Shown: one piece after another, positions 1 through 10,789 of the stretch | Numbering within the stretch: the stretch's first letter is position 1 | Layout: each line of letters opens with the position of its first letter | Origin: Gymnogyps californianus | Taxonomy: Eukaryota > Chordata > Aves > Accipitriformes > Cathartidae | Assembly (NCBI RefSeq): GCF_018139145.2 | Contig: NC_059477.1 | Coordinates: 42,035,502 to 42,099,501, forward strand | Length of the DNA: 64,000 nt | Reading direction: 5' to 3' | Notes under the pieces: model-generated | The model's input: only the letters and a program-made list of their open reading frames with translations | Database searches by the model: none | Told to the model about the DNA's origin: nothing | Translations under genes and position numbers: made by a program

Positions 1-1154
1 GGGTTTTGCCGACCCTAGAAGTCAGAGCTCCCCAGCGAGGGGGCTTTACTGCTCCCCCTGATGCTGCTCTGTACCACGGCATGCTTCTCACATTTCCAGG
101 GCTTTGGCATTTTGGCTGCTTTTCATTAAAAACCTAGCCCACTTCAGAAACAAACATTTTATGAGTGAATACAGTCTGGAAGAAAACATGGCTTTTAACT
201 ACCTCATGTTTTCAGTAATGTTTTTATTTGAACCATTCCTGACATTCTTCTCCTGTGTTTTTCTGCACTAAACGTTGATTTTCATACGATGCTGGGGAGA
301 TGTTCGGAGTAGCTTTACCCTACCCGTGAGACTTCCCTCCAACCTCTGCAGCACGACGATGGGCTGAAGACATGGCTTTATCACTTGTCCCTGCCTCAAG
401 ACCATGCCAAGGAGGGCTGGGGGCAGAGTGCCAATGTTTTTTTGCAAAAAGAAATATATCCTAAGAGGAAGTTATTACTCGGGATCGTTCAGGAAAATGG
501 ACTTTGATCATAAGGCAACAAAAAGATGCTTGGGTGTAATTGAATGTGGCTACAGTGAAAGAGGGTGGATAATAATTTGCACTGGTAATTCATTTTCAGA
601 AGTGGCACTGCACTGATGAATTCATAGAAATTGTCTGCTTTCTGTGGAGTAGGCAGAAGAAGGCTTTTTGGAAGGGTATTTGAAAGGTAGAAGTAGCATG
701 GGACAGGAAAAAGTATAAAAATAAGCACTTGAGCAAAGCCAGCACAAAGAGGTCTACACACACGGCCTATTCACATCTGTGTTTTTAATGGGATTTATTC
801 AATTTCTGGCAAAGGCATCGCTTTTATGAAGAAACACATGGTATTTCTCACCTTTCATTAGCTGGAAAAGAATGTCAGGTTCAAACCTGGTACCACCTTA
901 AAATCAAATAAACCTCCATCCACCAACGCATTTCACATTGTTTTGCTACCCCAAAAAAACCCTCCTGGAATGGGGCTTCAGCCTTCCATTAGCTAAATCC
1001 TGCTGGAGCGAGGACGGCGTTATGTGAAGCTTCAGCAGCCAGCCAGGACGCTGCTGCAAAACAGCCGTTCTTCCTCACCGAATTCAGAAACTTCCCCGTG
1101 TTTCTGTTAACTGTTTTCATCATGCAAAATTACACCAAAGAAAACATTGAGTTT
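1..1154. other. Intergenic, nothing recognised
   Basis: Unique sequence of mixed composition. I see no gene, repeat or RNA. Short open frames lack family resemblance or start context. Confidence 0.7.
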
Positions 1155-1590
1155 ATAGAATCATAGAATTATTTGGGTTGGAAAAGACCTTTAAGATCAT
1201 CAAGTCCAAACATTAACCTAGCACTGCCAAGTCCACAACTAAACCATGTCCCTAAGCGCCAAGTCTACACGTCTTTTAAATACCTCCAGGGATGGCGACT
1301 CAACCACTTCCCTGGACAGCCTGTTCCAATGCTTGATAACCCTTTCGGTGAAGAAATTTTTCCTAATGTCCAATCTAAACCTCCCCTGGCGCAACTGGAG
1401 GCCGTTTCCTCTCATCCTATCGCTTGCTGCTTGGGAGAAGAGACTGACCCCCACCTCGCTACAACCTCCTTTCAGGTAGCTGTAGAGAGCAATAAGGTCT
1501 CCCCTGAGCCTCCTTTTCTCCAGGTGAAACAACCCCAGTTCCCTCAGCCGCTCCTTGTAAGACTTGTGCTCTAGACCCTTCACGTGTGGT
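1155..1590 (-). mobile_element. CR1 LINE fragment, 5'-truncated, with ORF2 C-terminus
   Basis: Read on the minus strand, 1583-1239 is open for 114 codons and encodes the hallmark end of CR1 ORF2: [20 protein letters not shown], then [34 protein letters not shown], and [17 protein letters not shown]. It is followed by a stop and the short CR1 3' tail, which ends in the typical ATTCTATGATTCTATA repeat at 1170-1155. The element is truncated at its 5' end near 1590, the normal outcome of incomplete reverse transcription. The absence of internal stops suggests a moderately young copy. It cannot move by itself because the polymerase core is missing. Confidence 0.93.
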
Positions 1591-1609
1591 GCAAAGAAGG
1601 ACCATCAAG

Positions 1610-1645
1610 GACCACCTCCTGGTCAAGGCCCACCTCCTGGTCTTA
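1610..1645. repeat. Short tandem duplication, about 18-20 bp unit
   Basis: The block CCACCTCCTGGTC occurs twice in immediate succession, with AAGG between copies, between the CR1 end and the palindrome. Confidence 0.7.
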
Positions 1646-1698
1646 CACAGCAGGGTCACAGGCACACAGCAGAGACCCGAAAGGTGCAATATTCTGCA

Positions 1699-1928
1699 GA
1701 TGCTCCTGGCGCTGCAATAGAGCAAAAATTGCATTGCTTAAAATGTCCTCGTTCCTCCGCGGGGGCTGACAGTGGCATCCCCGGGGCGTGCATCCCTCCC
1801 CGCTGGCTCCCGGCTCTGCGGCGGGACAGGGACCGAGCAGGGTGCACGCCTCGGGGACAGCCCCCGGGGAGGGACGAGGACATTTTAAGCAATGCAGGTT
1901 TTGCTCTGTTGCAATGCCAGAAGCATCC
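1699..1928. repeat. Imperfect long palindrome (inverted repeat, arms about 110 bp)
   Basis: The left arm starts GATGCTCCTGGCGCTGCAA at 1699. The reverse complement of the right arm starts GATGCTTCTGGCATTGCAA and ends at 1928. The outer 68 bp pair with about 8 mismatches, mostly transitions, and share the block TTGCTTAAAATGTCCTCG. The inner arms are GC-rich and match more loosely, with small gaps, towards a centre near 1813. Both strands therefore encode similar conceptual peptides. A transcript from either strand would fold into one long hairpin. It lies about 110 bp from the truncated 5' end of the CR1 fragment. I do not recognise a named element. Confidence 0.8.
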
Positions 1929-1978
1929 GTGGCTGTGAGAGCACAGCAAAAGCCAGTCAATAACCTTTGCTTCACCCC

Positions 1979-2027
1979 AAGGAAGGAAGGAAGGAAGGAG
2001 GGAAGGAGGGAAGGAGGGAAGGAAGGA
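1979..2027. repeat. GGAA/GGGA microsatellite
   Basis: A run of GGAAGG units passes into GGAAGGAGG units. Such GGAA arrays can bind ETS-family factors, but no neighbouring gene is seen here. Confidence 0.9.
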
Positions 2028-3790
2028 CGGGGGATAATCCTCCGGGCACGGAGCTGCTCACTGGAGGAAGGAAGCACTTTCCGACCATCCCTGCCCGCCC
2101 AGGCTGGGGGCTGTGGCGATGCCAGGGCAGCCCCGATGCCCCATGAGAGCCAGGGAAGAAGATGCATGCCCCTTGCACAAAGGGCTGGCCTGCCCACCGG
2201 GGCCTTCACCTGCCCAGGGCAACGCTGGCTGCTCCTCAGCAGTTTTGGAGATGCGTTAAAATGTTGTGATTTGCTTTTGGAGCTCTGTGTGGGCAATAAA
2301 AAGCAGTTTGAAGGACGTACCTAGTGCCAGGGCGAGGGGACAGGTCTGGGATTAACAGGTATAAATCTGTTACGTGCACCCCGCGAGCAAGTCTGCTTCA
2401 GAGAGACCTTTTTTTTGCAGTGATGTTAAGCTGGGCCGGTGCATTAAATCCTGGTTTGAGACCAGATCCAGGCAGGGAGAGCTGAGCAGATGCAGGTCAC
2501 CTGCTGGGAACTGCACTTGTCTCAGGAAGGCTGAGGAACACCGTTGTGAAACCGCAGGGTTTGATACTGGGGGGACAGAGGGAGGCTGTGGTGCAGCACA
2601 GCCAACATTTCCATCACCCTTCCTTGTGCAAACCTTCCCACGTCTCGCCTGAATCCGTGGCCTGATGCAAAGCCCTGGGGCTGCACGGTGGGGCTTCCCT
2701 CCATGTTCGTCAACGGCTTATCACCGGCATTAATAGCCTATTACTTAATTAACCTCTGTCATCTGCTTTTTCAGGTGTAAACTCAATGGTAAGGTGGTGT
2801 GGAGATGGTGCAGAAATAGGGAGGGCAGTCCATGCAGGAGGTACGGCTGTAGGGCCAGCAACCCTGCAGCGAGCCTCCCGGGGCTGCCGGCTCCCCGTCA
2901 GATGCATTATAGGACTAAGATTTGTGTGCCATAAATAAATAAATGAATAAATATTCTCACTAGCCTGTGATCAGGGAAAATAAACAAACAGCAGTCTTCT
3001 CCCAGCTGAGAATGAACATTATCAGCTGTATGTTAATAATTTACCTCCAGCTCTTGTCAGCTCCTCTAGGTATTTATTGCTGCCCGGGCACGTTCCCGCT
3101 GGCACCGGGGGAGCCTGGCCAGGGGAGCCCGTTGCGGGCACCAGCTTCATTTATACCAACCTGAGAACAATTCCTCTTAAAGACAATTACATGTTCTTCC
3201 ACGTGCAGGGACTCCAGGATGTTTGCTCTTAGCAAGTTATTTTAACCCTCCTTGGTGTAAATGCTGTAATTTCCTTTCCTGCTGGGTTTTCCAGCCTTTG
3301 GCCCATAGACTATTGTTTGCCGAAGCCACTCAGGTGGGCCGAGACCCCCCAAAGCCACGCCGGAGCAGCTGCCGGGGCTGAGACCCCAAAGCCACGCTCG
3401 GCCCGGCAGCAGGACTGCACCGGGATCGCAATCACATCTAATTTTGAATTCTGGGGAGGAGAAGCAGAGGACATCTCCATTTTGCAAAGTGCATCCACAA
3501 CCCTTGTGCGTAGCCCCGTCCTCCTGCCCGCCTGGATGCACGTGCTGGTTGCACCAGGGCTGTGCTCTGCAGCGTAACGAGTTCATTAGGAAATTTTTCA
3601 TTAATTGCAGCAGGTTCTGGAGCAGAGTTTGTTTGACATCTGCAAACGTGACCCAGACGGAGGTGCCGGGCGTGGAGCGTGCCCAGGCTGGGGACTCCCC
3701 CACCACGGCCCTACCTGTGGGCACGGGGAGGGGGAACGGGAGCCAGCGCTGCCTTGATACTCGATTCAACCATGCGACATTTTTTTCCTT

Positions 3791-3816
3791 AAAAAAAAAA
3801 AAAAAAAAGAGAGAGA
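3791..3816. repeat. Poly-A tract followed by GA repeat
   Basis: Eighteen A residues run into GAGAGAGA. No retrocopy or SINE body is recognisable immediately upstream, so this is treated as simple sequence. Confidence 0.85.
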
Positions 3817-4964
3817 AGATCTCAGATAAGAACACAAATGTTTTTCTTCCCCCAGCTCCAAGCAAAGAACTGTTTTATAAATCATTTCAGATAAACAGAG
3901 ACAATCAAATCTTTGTTTTCAATTCACGCTGGAGATACTGTGCAGGCACTGATAGCCTGGGATTGCTTCACTCCGCGCCAATAAATCTGCCATTTGCAAT
4001 ACAGGGTCTGCCAAGAAAATCCCCCTAGGCTTGGTCTGGTTTCAGCAGAGGATGTATGAACAAGACTGTATAAATATTGCAGTTTTAGGCCAGTTCCCTC
4101 TCTCGCAGCTTTTGCAAACCCAAGCAAGTTTCCTCTTGGCGATGTGCACATCAGATACGAGTGGTGGTTGGTGTTTGCTCATGCAACCTGATTTTTACAT
4201 ATTTTTTTTTTGCTGGTAATTCATTGGTTTTTAGGCACTGGTGGGAGAAGGGGAGCAAAGAGGACGGTGCCGCAGCCCTTCTCCTGGCCCTGGCCATTCC
4301 CAACCACTTTGCAGCTTTGGGACCGGAGGATGCCGGGGAGGCTGCACGCTCCCTGCTACCATGGGGCATCCTGAAGCGCTGCCGCCATGGCTTCGATGCT
4401 TCAGGGTGTACCTGGGGATGGGGAACGGTGTCCTCGGAGGACTCCAGCAATATGCTGATGCTCCAGAAGGAGGGTAGAAAAGGCTCTTTCTTCTCAGGGT
4501 AAAGTATTTCTTGCAAAATCAGAGCCCTGCAAATGCTGGCGTTGAGTCAAAACCTATGAACTGTGCCGTGCGAGTCAGGTTGGTGGGCTATTTTTACTGA
4601 AACATTAGAAATGAAGGATATTCTAGAACATTTCATGTATTTTTTTACCCTCTCTTGTGCGTCAGGGCTGGACCATGCAAAGCAACGTTGGTGCTGGGCA
4701 GGGCTGCCTCCAGGCCGTGCCGCTCCTGCCTTGGCCTCTGATGCCGAGCGGGGTCACCACTTACGTGGCGTTTGAAAAGTCATTTTTGTTTGCTTAGAAC
4801 AGTTTATATTTTTTACGTGACCATACGACAGCATGATTCGGGTTTTTTGGGGAAGCTGGGAAAATTCTGGCTTTCCCTTTGGCAGCAAGATTTGTCTCAG
4901 CGTAGGGAATACGGTGATCTGGGGATAAATCAAAACCACTTAAATACAAAGCTAAATGTATACC

Positions 4965-5010
4965 CTCATACATATTATATAAATGTATACTATATATATT
5001 ATATATGGTC
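4965..5010. repeat. AT-rich TATA-type low-complexity tract
   Basis: Alternating TATATATT and TATAAAT words form a short low-complexity region. Confidence 0.8.
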
Positions 5011-7849
5011 AAGACACATATGTATAGGTACATAGGCCAGTGGAGGTCAAGGTGCGTCTGTGCCACGTGTAGGAGCAGGAATAAGTTCTTCTCATCTTAG
5101 ACAGGGATTTGGCAATTTTGCTTTTAAAGGATGCAGCATGGGTGATGCCGGGTTCCCATCACTGTGCTCTCCCATCGGGAGTCCGGTTTTACCCTCTTTA
5201 TGGACTATCGACACTCAGGATTGAAGGATCAATACTTGCAGAGTTTGTAGTCTAGTAGCACATTTTATGGTTCAGGTAAAAGCATATTTTCTAGGTTTCA
5301 GGAGTCATTTTGAGGCAAATCCTACTGTGTAGGGTATGACCAAAAGAGACAGCTATTCGCAAGGCTTGCGATGGTGATGGCCGGTTTGTCCCCCCCCAAA
5401 AATGCACTCAGTGCGGGAATCTGTAGGAGCTGGCACTATGCAGCGGCTCAGATAAACCAGTGCAAAAATGCAACTGGTAACGAACATCACTTGAAACCCC
5501 TGGGGTTTTCGGGGGTAATTAGTTGCAGCGCGGTGCTGTATTCAAAAGGCAGAATTGTGCTTGTAAAGAGCTCTCCGCATGGGTGCTGGGCTTCTCCGTA
5601 TGGGTACCCTCACCTTGGTAACGGGACATGGGAGAAGCAGGGCAGCCCTGGGCAGCCTGGATGCAGCCAAGGTGCGATTCTCTGCGGCTCCTCTGCCAGA
5701 GGGTGATTGATTTTGGCTGAGAGTTTGGTAGCCAGTCGTGCTGGAGGCACCCAAAACACACCAGCATGATGCAACAACGGCCAGGGACCGCAAATAATGA
5801 CCCCAGAGCCATTTCTTTAAATGCTTATCCTACCACGCATGTGCTGGATCACATCTCACATGGGGGAGCTTGAACTGCTTTTAATTGCTTTGGCAGTAGG
5901 AAGAAATGGCTGCAGCGTGGGCCGCCTTTCCTGCCCCACGGGGTCCGAAACCCCTGAGGTGTTCGAGGGCAGTGATAAAAGCAAATACTGTCCATCCATC
6001 CCTGCACTGTTCATCCCGGGGACGGGACAGCCCTGGGCAGGGGGTGCCTGAAAGTCATGCGAGCACGTTGATGGTCTGTATCTGCGCCTGGAGCGCGTTT
6101 GTGCTCCAGCTTTGGCTGGAGGAGCGGAGCATCCTCCTTTACATCCGTGGAGAAGCCAGCAGGAAACCTGGCCTCAGCGGCTTCCTGGACAATGTGAGTG
6201 GGCTTATGTGATGGGAGCGCTGCCTGCTCCCACAGCCGTGTCTCACTGGTGGGTTTTGTTTTTTTTTTCCATGGGAACAAAACAACATTTTTTTTTTCCT
6301 TCGGTTTAGGGAAATGAGCCATTCTTGTTGCAGCCACCTGGGGAAAGCCTCCCCCAAGCAGACACTTGCCCTGGGAAACTGCCCCACAGCAGCTGAACTG
6401 GGGTTCTTCAGGACCTTCTGCCTTTCACGGGGGCTCTCGGGGCTCCTCGCTGCCCTGATTTGGTGCAGGAATCAGGGCTATGAAGCACGGGGCTTTGCTG
6501 AGCAGCCCCAGAGGAATGTAAACCCAGGCGGATCACGAAGAAGGAGAAGCTAAAGTTAGCCAAAACATTTTCCTTCGTGGCTCAGCCCCCATCACACCCC
6601 ATATACGGAGGCAAAGCTCGCGGGATGAAGCGCAAAGCGGTGCAATAAATCCTGCTTCCATCAGGGCTCTGCTGCCCTCCCCACCATCACTCTCCTCCAC
6701 CCCCCGGTCCTGTTTTACGCCGGGGGGGAAGAGAAGCGAAGGCGAGCGTGTACCTTCACACCCAACGGCTCGGGAAGGGGGAGATCTGTGGCAAAGGCAT
6801 CTGGGCAAAAATAGCTGGGGTACTGCAGATGGGATGGAGACGGGAGCTCAACAAAGCCAGACCTGGGAAAATCCCAGTCCATCCCCAGTTCCTCTGCAGA
6901 ACGTGCTGATACACCCATGTCATTGTGTAATTCATCCTTCCACCTGCTCTCCCCCAGATGATGGAGGGGAGCTGAACACCGCTGTTAGGAGACACATTTG
7001 TCTTGAAACAAATCTGATTGCTGGTGCAATGCAGCAGAAATTCATTTTTACCCTACAAGACCCTCTTCTGCTTGTTCTTGCAGGTTACGCCCCTGGCCCT
7101 CGCTGAAACCTCTGCCCAAGAACATCGCCAAGGTCGGACTGTCCTCTGGTCCTTGCGTGATGTGGGGGCAAACACAGGCGTGAACTGGGGCGCTTAGACC
7201 TGCTCATATAAATTGGGATCCTTAACACAGCAGCGCCCAGGCTTATAAACCACCAGCACCCCGACCCGCGCGCGTGCAGCCCCTTGGAAAGGCAGGGGCT
7301 AGAGTCAGCGGGCTCCAAAAATGCCTAAAACAGGTAGGAAAGAGAGGGGTGTAGGTCTTATTTCTCTTGCAGGCTTTTACTTTCACTGTATTTCGACATC
7401 TTTCTCTCCGTTGATTGTCCTGGGCTGGTAAAGTCTTCTAGGATTGAGAGGGTAATATATTAATTTATCGTTAATTAGAGCCTTCAGTTTTTAGTGTCCC
7501 TTTGGACAGATTGGCAGCTCTGAACTGCAGCGCCCAGGGGACGCAGAGAGCTGGCCGTGTGTTGCCCTTCAGTGCTCTGTGTTGAAGGATCTCTCAAAAA
7601 TTGAGTAAAAAAAGTGCTGAAGCCCCGATTTCTGACTTTTGTTAGGAATCTCTCATATGAAAATAAAAGAAAAGCTGAAAAACAATATTGGAAAGAGGAG
7701 TTCTTCCGCCTGGGTTGCTGGCAGGAGCAGAGAAGTAGGACTGCAGCCCCGAGGAGCGCCCAGTGAGGCTGGAGAAGCCCCGCAGCATCGCCCCGAGATG
7801 CAAACCAAAGTGTCGCTGCAGCGTGTGCTGTTACGGAGAGGCGCGGGAT

Positions 7850-8270
7850 TAGGGAAATGTATAATGTACCATTATGTGCAATTTCCTTTCTGAGTTTCCT
7901 TTCTTAATAATTATTCCTATTATGTAGGTGGACAGTCTCTTAATATAGATAAAGACCTTTGCAGCTGCTCCATCGTCGGCCTCATGTTTAATATGCACTT
8001 TATAATTAGCCTGGAAGGGAAGACCCACGGTTGCAGTCAGCCCCTGTTCTCTCAGATCATTTTTAATCTGAGCCGGGCTCAGCTGGGAAGGGCTGATAAG
8101 CACTTCTGTACATGACAAACAGGGCTTTAATCTCTTCTTTCCATTTCTAGTGCACTCATTACACAAATTTGTCTCCGAATGACCCCAATGCATTAAAAAT
8201 TACCCATCCTGGATGCTGTATCCTTTATTTAAACTTTCTTAAAACCCTCAGTTTGACCCTGGGGTTCATA
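7850..8270. promoter_or_regulatory. Candidate conserved non-coding element (AT-rich island)
   Basis: Repeat-free AT-rich sequence in a GC-rich surround has clustered homeodomain-type cores (TTAATAATTATTCC, TAATTAG) and words such as CCTTTGCAGCTGCTCC and CTGATAAG (GATA-like). This texture is typical of vertebrate developmental enhancers. No conservation data were available, so this is inference only. Confidence 0.3.
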
Positions 8271-9129
8271 GAAGGCATTCGCATGGGGCTACACAGCAAA
8301 GGTCACCAATTCCCTCCCACAACCTGGTAAAACCTTTGCTTTTTTTATTGATTTTATTTGCCGGCCACCAAGCCTCGAGAAGAGCCTTTGCTGGGTGAGG
8401 ACCATTATGGTCCCTATCGGATTTAGGAGGGATGCTGCATGTGGGGTTTCCTCCTGCAAAGGGCTGGTAGCGGGAATAACGGAGTCCGATGGCTGGAGTT
8501 GGAAGCTGGGCACGCTCCAGTTACTGGTGACATACGTCTTCAACCATGAGGATAATTGAGACCCTGGGTCAATTCTCTAGTGATTTTGGCCAAGCCAGAC
8601 TGGGTTTTGCTGTAGAAGAGATGTCTAGAGCCCAAACGGACATTGTAAGCACGATGCTAAATTTACCAGGCAAGGTTTTTCACTCTTCACCTGGAAGAGG
8701 TCAGGTGAGAGGACCACAACTTTCATCCCTCCCATCTCTCGATAATCACATTAGCAAACCATTTTTGTGTTTATCTGGGTGAGATAAAGCTGTTTCTGAC
8801 CAACAAATCCTAAAGATAACATTTTTTTCTTTTTTCAAAAAATGCATTTTTGGTATTTCTACACATCTTTATCCCATGGATAGAGAAGTGGATGGCTCTC
8901 GGGGCTGCTCTTGCCTAGTTTTGCTCAGGTGCCCTTTGGCAGGGAGGAGGGCTCACAGACCCCTCCAAAAGATTTCAAATTGCAGTAGCGGTGAGCAGGC
9001 TCCTGATGGGGGTCAAGTGAGAGGCCACCCCAAGAAGATGACATGGTGGGACCTCCCGTGGTGCCCGTGGCTTCACGCCCAGCCATGGCGACGCCGACCG
9101 CACCACCCCAGATGTCTCTCTTGACTGCA

Positions 9130-9610
9130 GCTGGGACAAAGAGACAATAAAAGATGTAACAGTTAATCAGCCCTTAATTAATTATAATAGGATAAAGAGT
9201 CTGAAAGGATATGGGAACAGAGCTGAACTTTTTAACAGCATTAGAAAAATTGCTGTTTGCTCCTGGTGAGTTAGCAATGTGAGTGTGAGTAAAATGGGTG
9301 TCATGAGCCTAAGCCAAAATTTTACTAAATATACCATTTTTTCCTTTAATAAACCATCCAAGCTATACTAAGATGAACAAGGAAGGGTCTTTGCAACAGC
9401 CCCAACTACAGCAAACTCACTCAGAGCTCTGGTGATTGTAGCTTGGCTGCCTTTATACTAAAGTAGGGTGATAGCTAAATAATTTTCACATTAAAATTGT
9501 CATACTTGATATTAATTTTCTGAGACGCAAACAATTATTTGCATTTTTGAGATATACACAGAAGCGTATTTAATCTGAACATTAAATATGCACAGCTCAT
9601 CAGCCTTAAA
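9130..9610. promoter_or_regulatory. Candidate conserved non-coding element (AT-rich island)
   Basis: Non-repetitive AT-rich sequence contains CCTTAATTAATTATAATAGG (9172-9191), a dense homeodomain-type palindrome, and GACAATAAAAG, CATTAAAATTGTC and AACAATTATTTGC words, some SOX- or HOX-like. This is inferred from composition and motif density alone. Confidence 0.28.
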
Positions 9611-10626
9611 CACCTCGGAGACCGGTAGGAGCTAAAGATAGCATGGATCTGGCACCAGGAAAGACATTTCCCCTCCACTTCCAACAAGGTTAACTCTGAC
9701 CCGCGACCTCCGTATCGGGAAGCACTAACACGAGCACCGCCGTTTGCTTTTCCAGAGGAAAACCAGCACTTGTCTCTGGCTAAATCACAGGCTGGAGAAA
9801 AGTGATTTTTTTAATAGAAAACGACTCCTGGAGAACAGTGCAAAGTGCAACTGTAATAATAATATCTCGGTGTGCCCCCAAAAGCCATCCCAAGCAACGC
9901 CACAATTTCCTGTGTTTCCAGCACACCGATTTCCCACTTTGCTTTTATTAGTGTAATGGGGTTTATATCCGATTGCACTAAATGCCCCCCTAATAATTTT
10001 TTTTTTTCACGAGAGCATAAATACGTACAGTGGATAGAGATGCTGCACCCACACATCATTTTCAGTATTTTTTTTTACTAATTTTACTAATGCCTGCCAT
10101 AGGGAGAAATAATCTGCATTTATGTGTTTCTGGTACTTGCAGAAAAAGGAGGCCTGTATAAGATAAAGAAAAGAGATTTTTAAACTTGGCCTTTAAGACT
10201 TAATGGAAGGAAATAACATGGAAGTGTAATAGAAAGATACTTGTGAAATGTCAGCTTGTGGAATTCAACGTTAACTGTCCTTAACAGCAAATAATGTTGG
10301 TGCGTTTTAGCCTGGGAGTCCCAGGAGGCCGCGGATGATGCCTACACTCCCGTAGCCCACACGGCCAGGAGAGCCGTAACATTCAAGCAGACGAATCAAA
10401 CCATTTAAAACTTCAAAGAAGGCTTTAAATTAGACTTTCCCGCTGCAGGATGGAGCATTGGCATGGGGGTGTGAAGGTGCACTGGGCACGAGAGGCCCTG
10501 CGTCATCGCTGGTGTCATCGCTGGCGTTCTGCCTTGGAGGACAGGAGGTGGGTCCCCAAAAGCCCTCTCCCAACGGCGGTGAAACGCCGCTGGGCAGGGT
10601 GCTGAGGTACAGGAACCCCGCCAGCT

Positions 10627-10780
10627 GTCCACCCGCAACCCTCAGCCTGGTTCCCACCCAACGTCCACCCGCAACCCTCAGCCTGGTTCCCACCCAACGT
10701 CCACCCGCAACCCTCAGCCTGGTTCCCACCCAACGTCCACCCGCAACCCTCAGCCTGGTTCCCGCCAAAATGTCCACGGG
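10627..10780. repeat. Minisatellite, 36-bp unit, four copies plus partial
   Basis: Copies begin with GTCCACCCGCAACCCTCAGC at 10627, 10663, 10699 and 10735 and are essentially identical to each other. A diverged partial fifth starts at about 10772. Near-identity indicates recent expansion and likely length polymorphism. Because 36 is divisible by three the array is open in several frames, which creates false coding potential. Confidence 0.95.
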
Positions 10781-10789
10781 CAACTGTCA

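Larger units (their letters stand above)
2030..10600. other. Intergenic desert
   Basis: GC-rich and AT-rich patches alternate. Apart from the simple repeats and two candidate elements listed separately, there is nothing recognisable. Open frames of 60-200 codons occur on both strands, overlap each other and show only low-complexity or random composition. Confidence 0.7.

Noticed and set aside
1643..2324. Long overlapping open frames on both strands near 1.6-2.3 kb
   Set aside because: They arise from the palindrome and the GGAA repeat; the two strands encode mirror-related peptides because the DNA is an inverted repeat.
3791..3816. Poly-A tail of a processed pseudogene
   Set aside because: No gene-like body or target-site duplication was found upstream.
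10627..10780. Regular direct repeats that resemble a CRISPR array
   Set aside because: Units are contiguous without spacers in vertebrate DNA, so this is a minisatellite.
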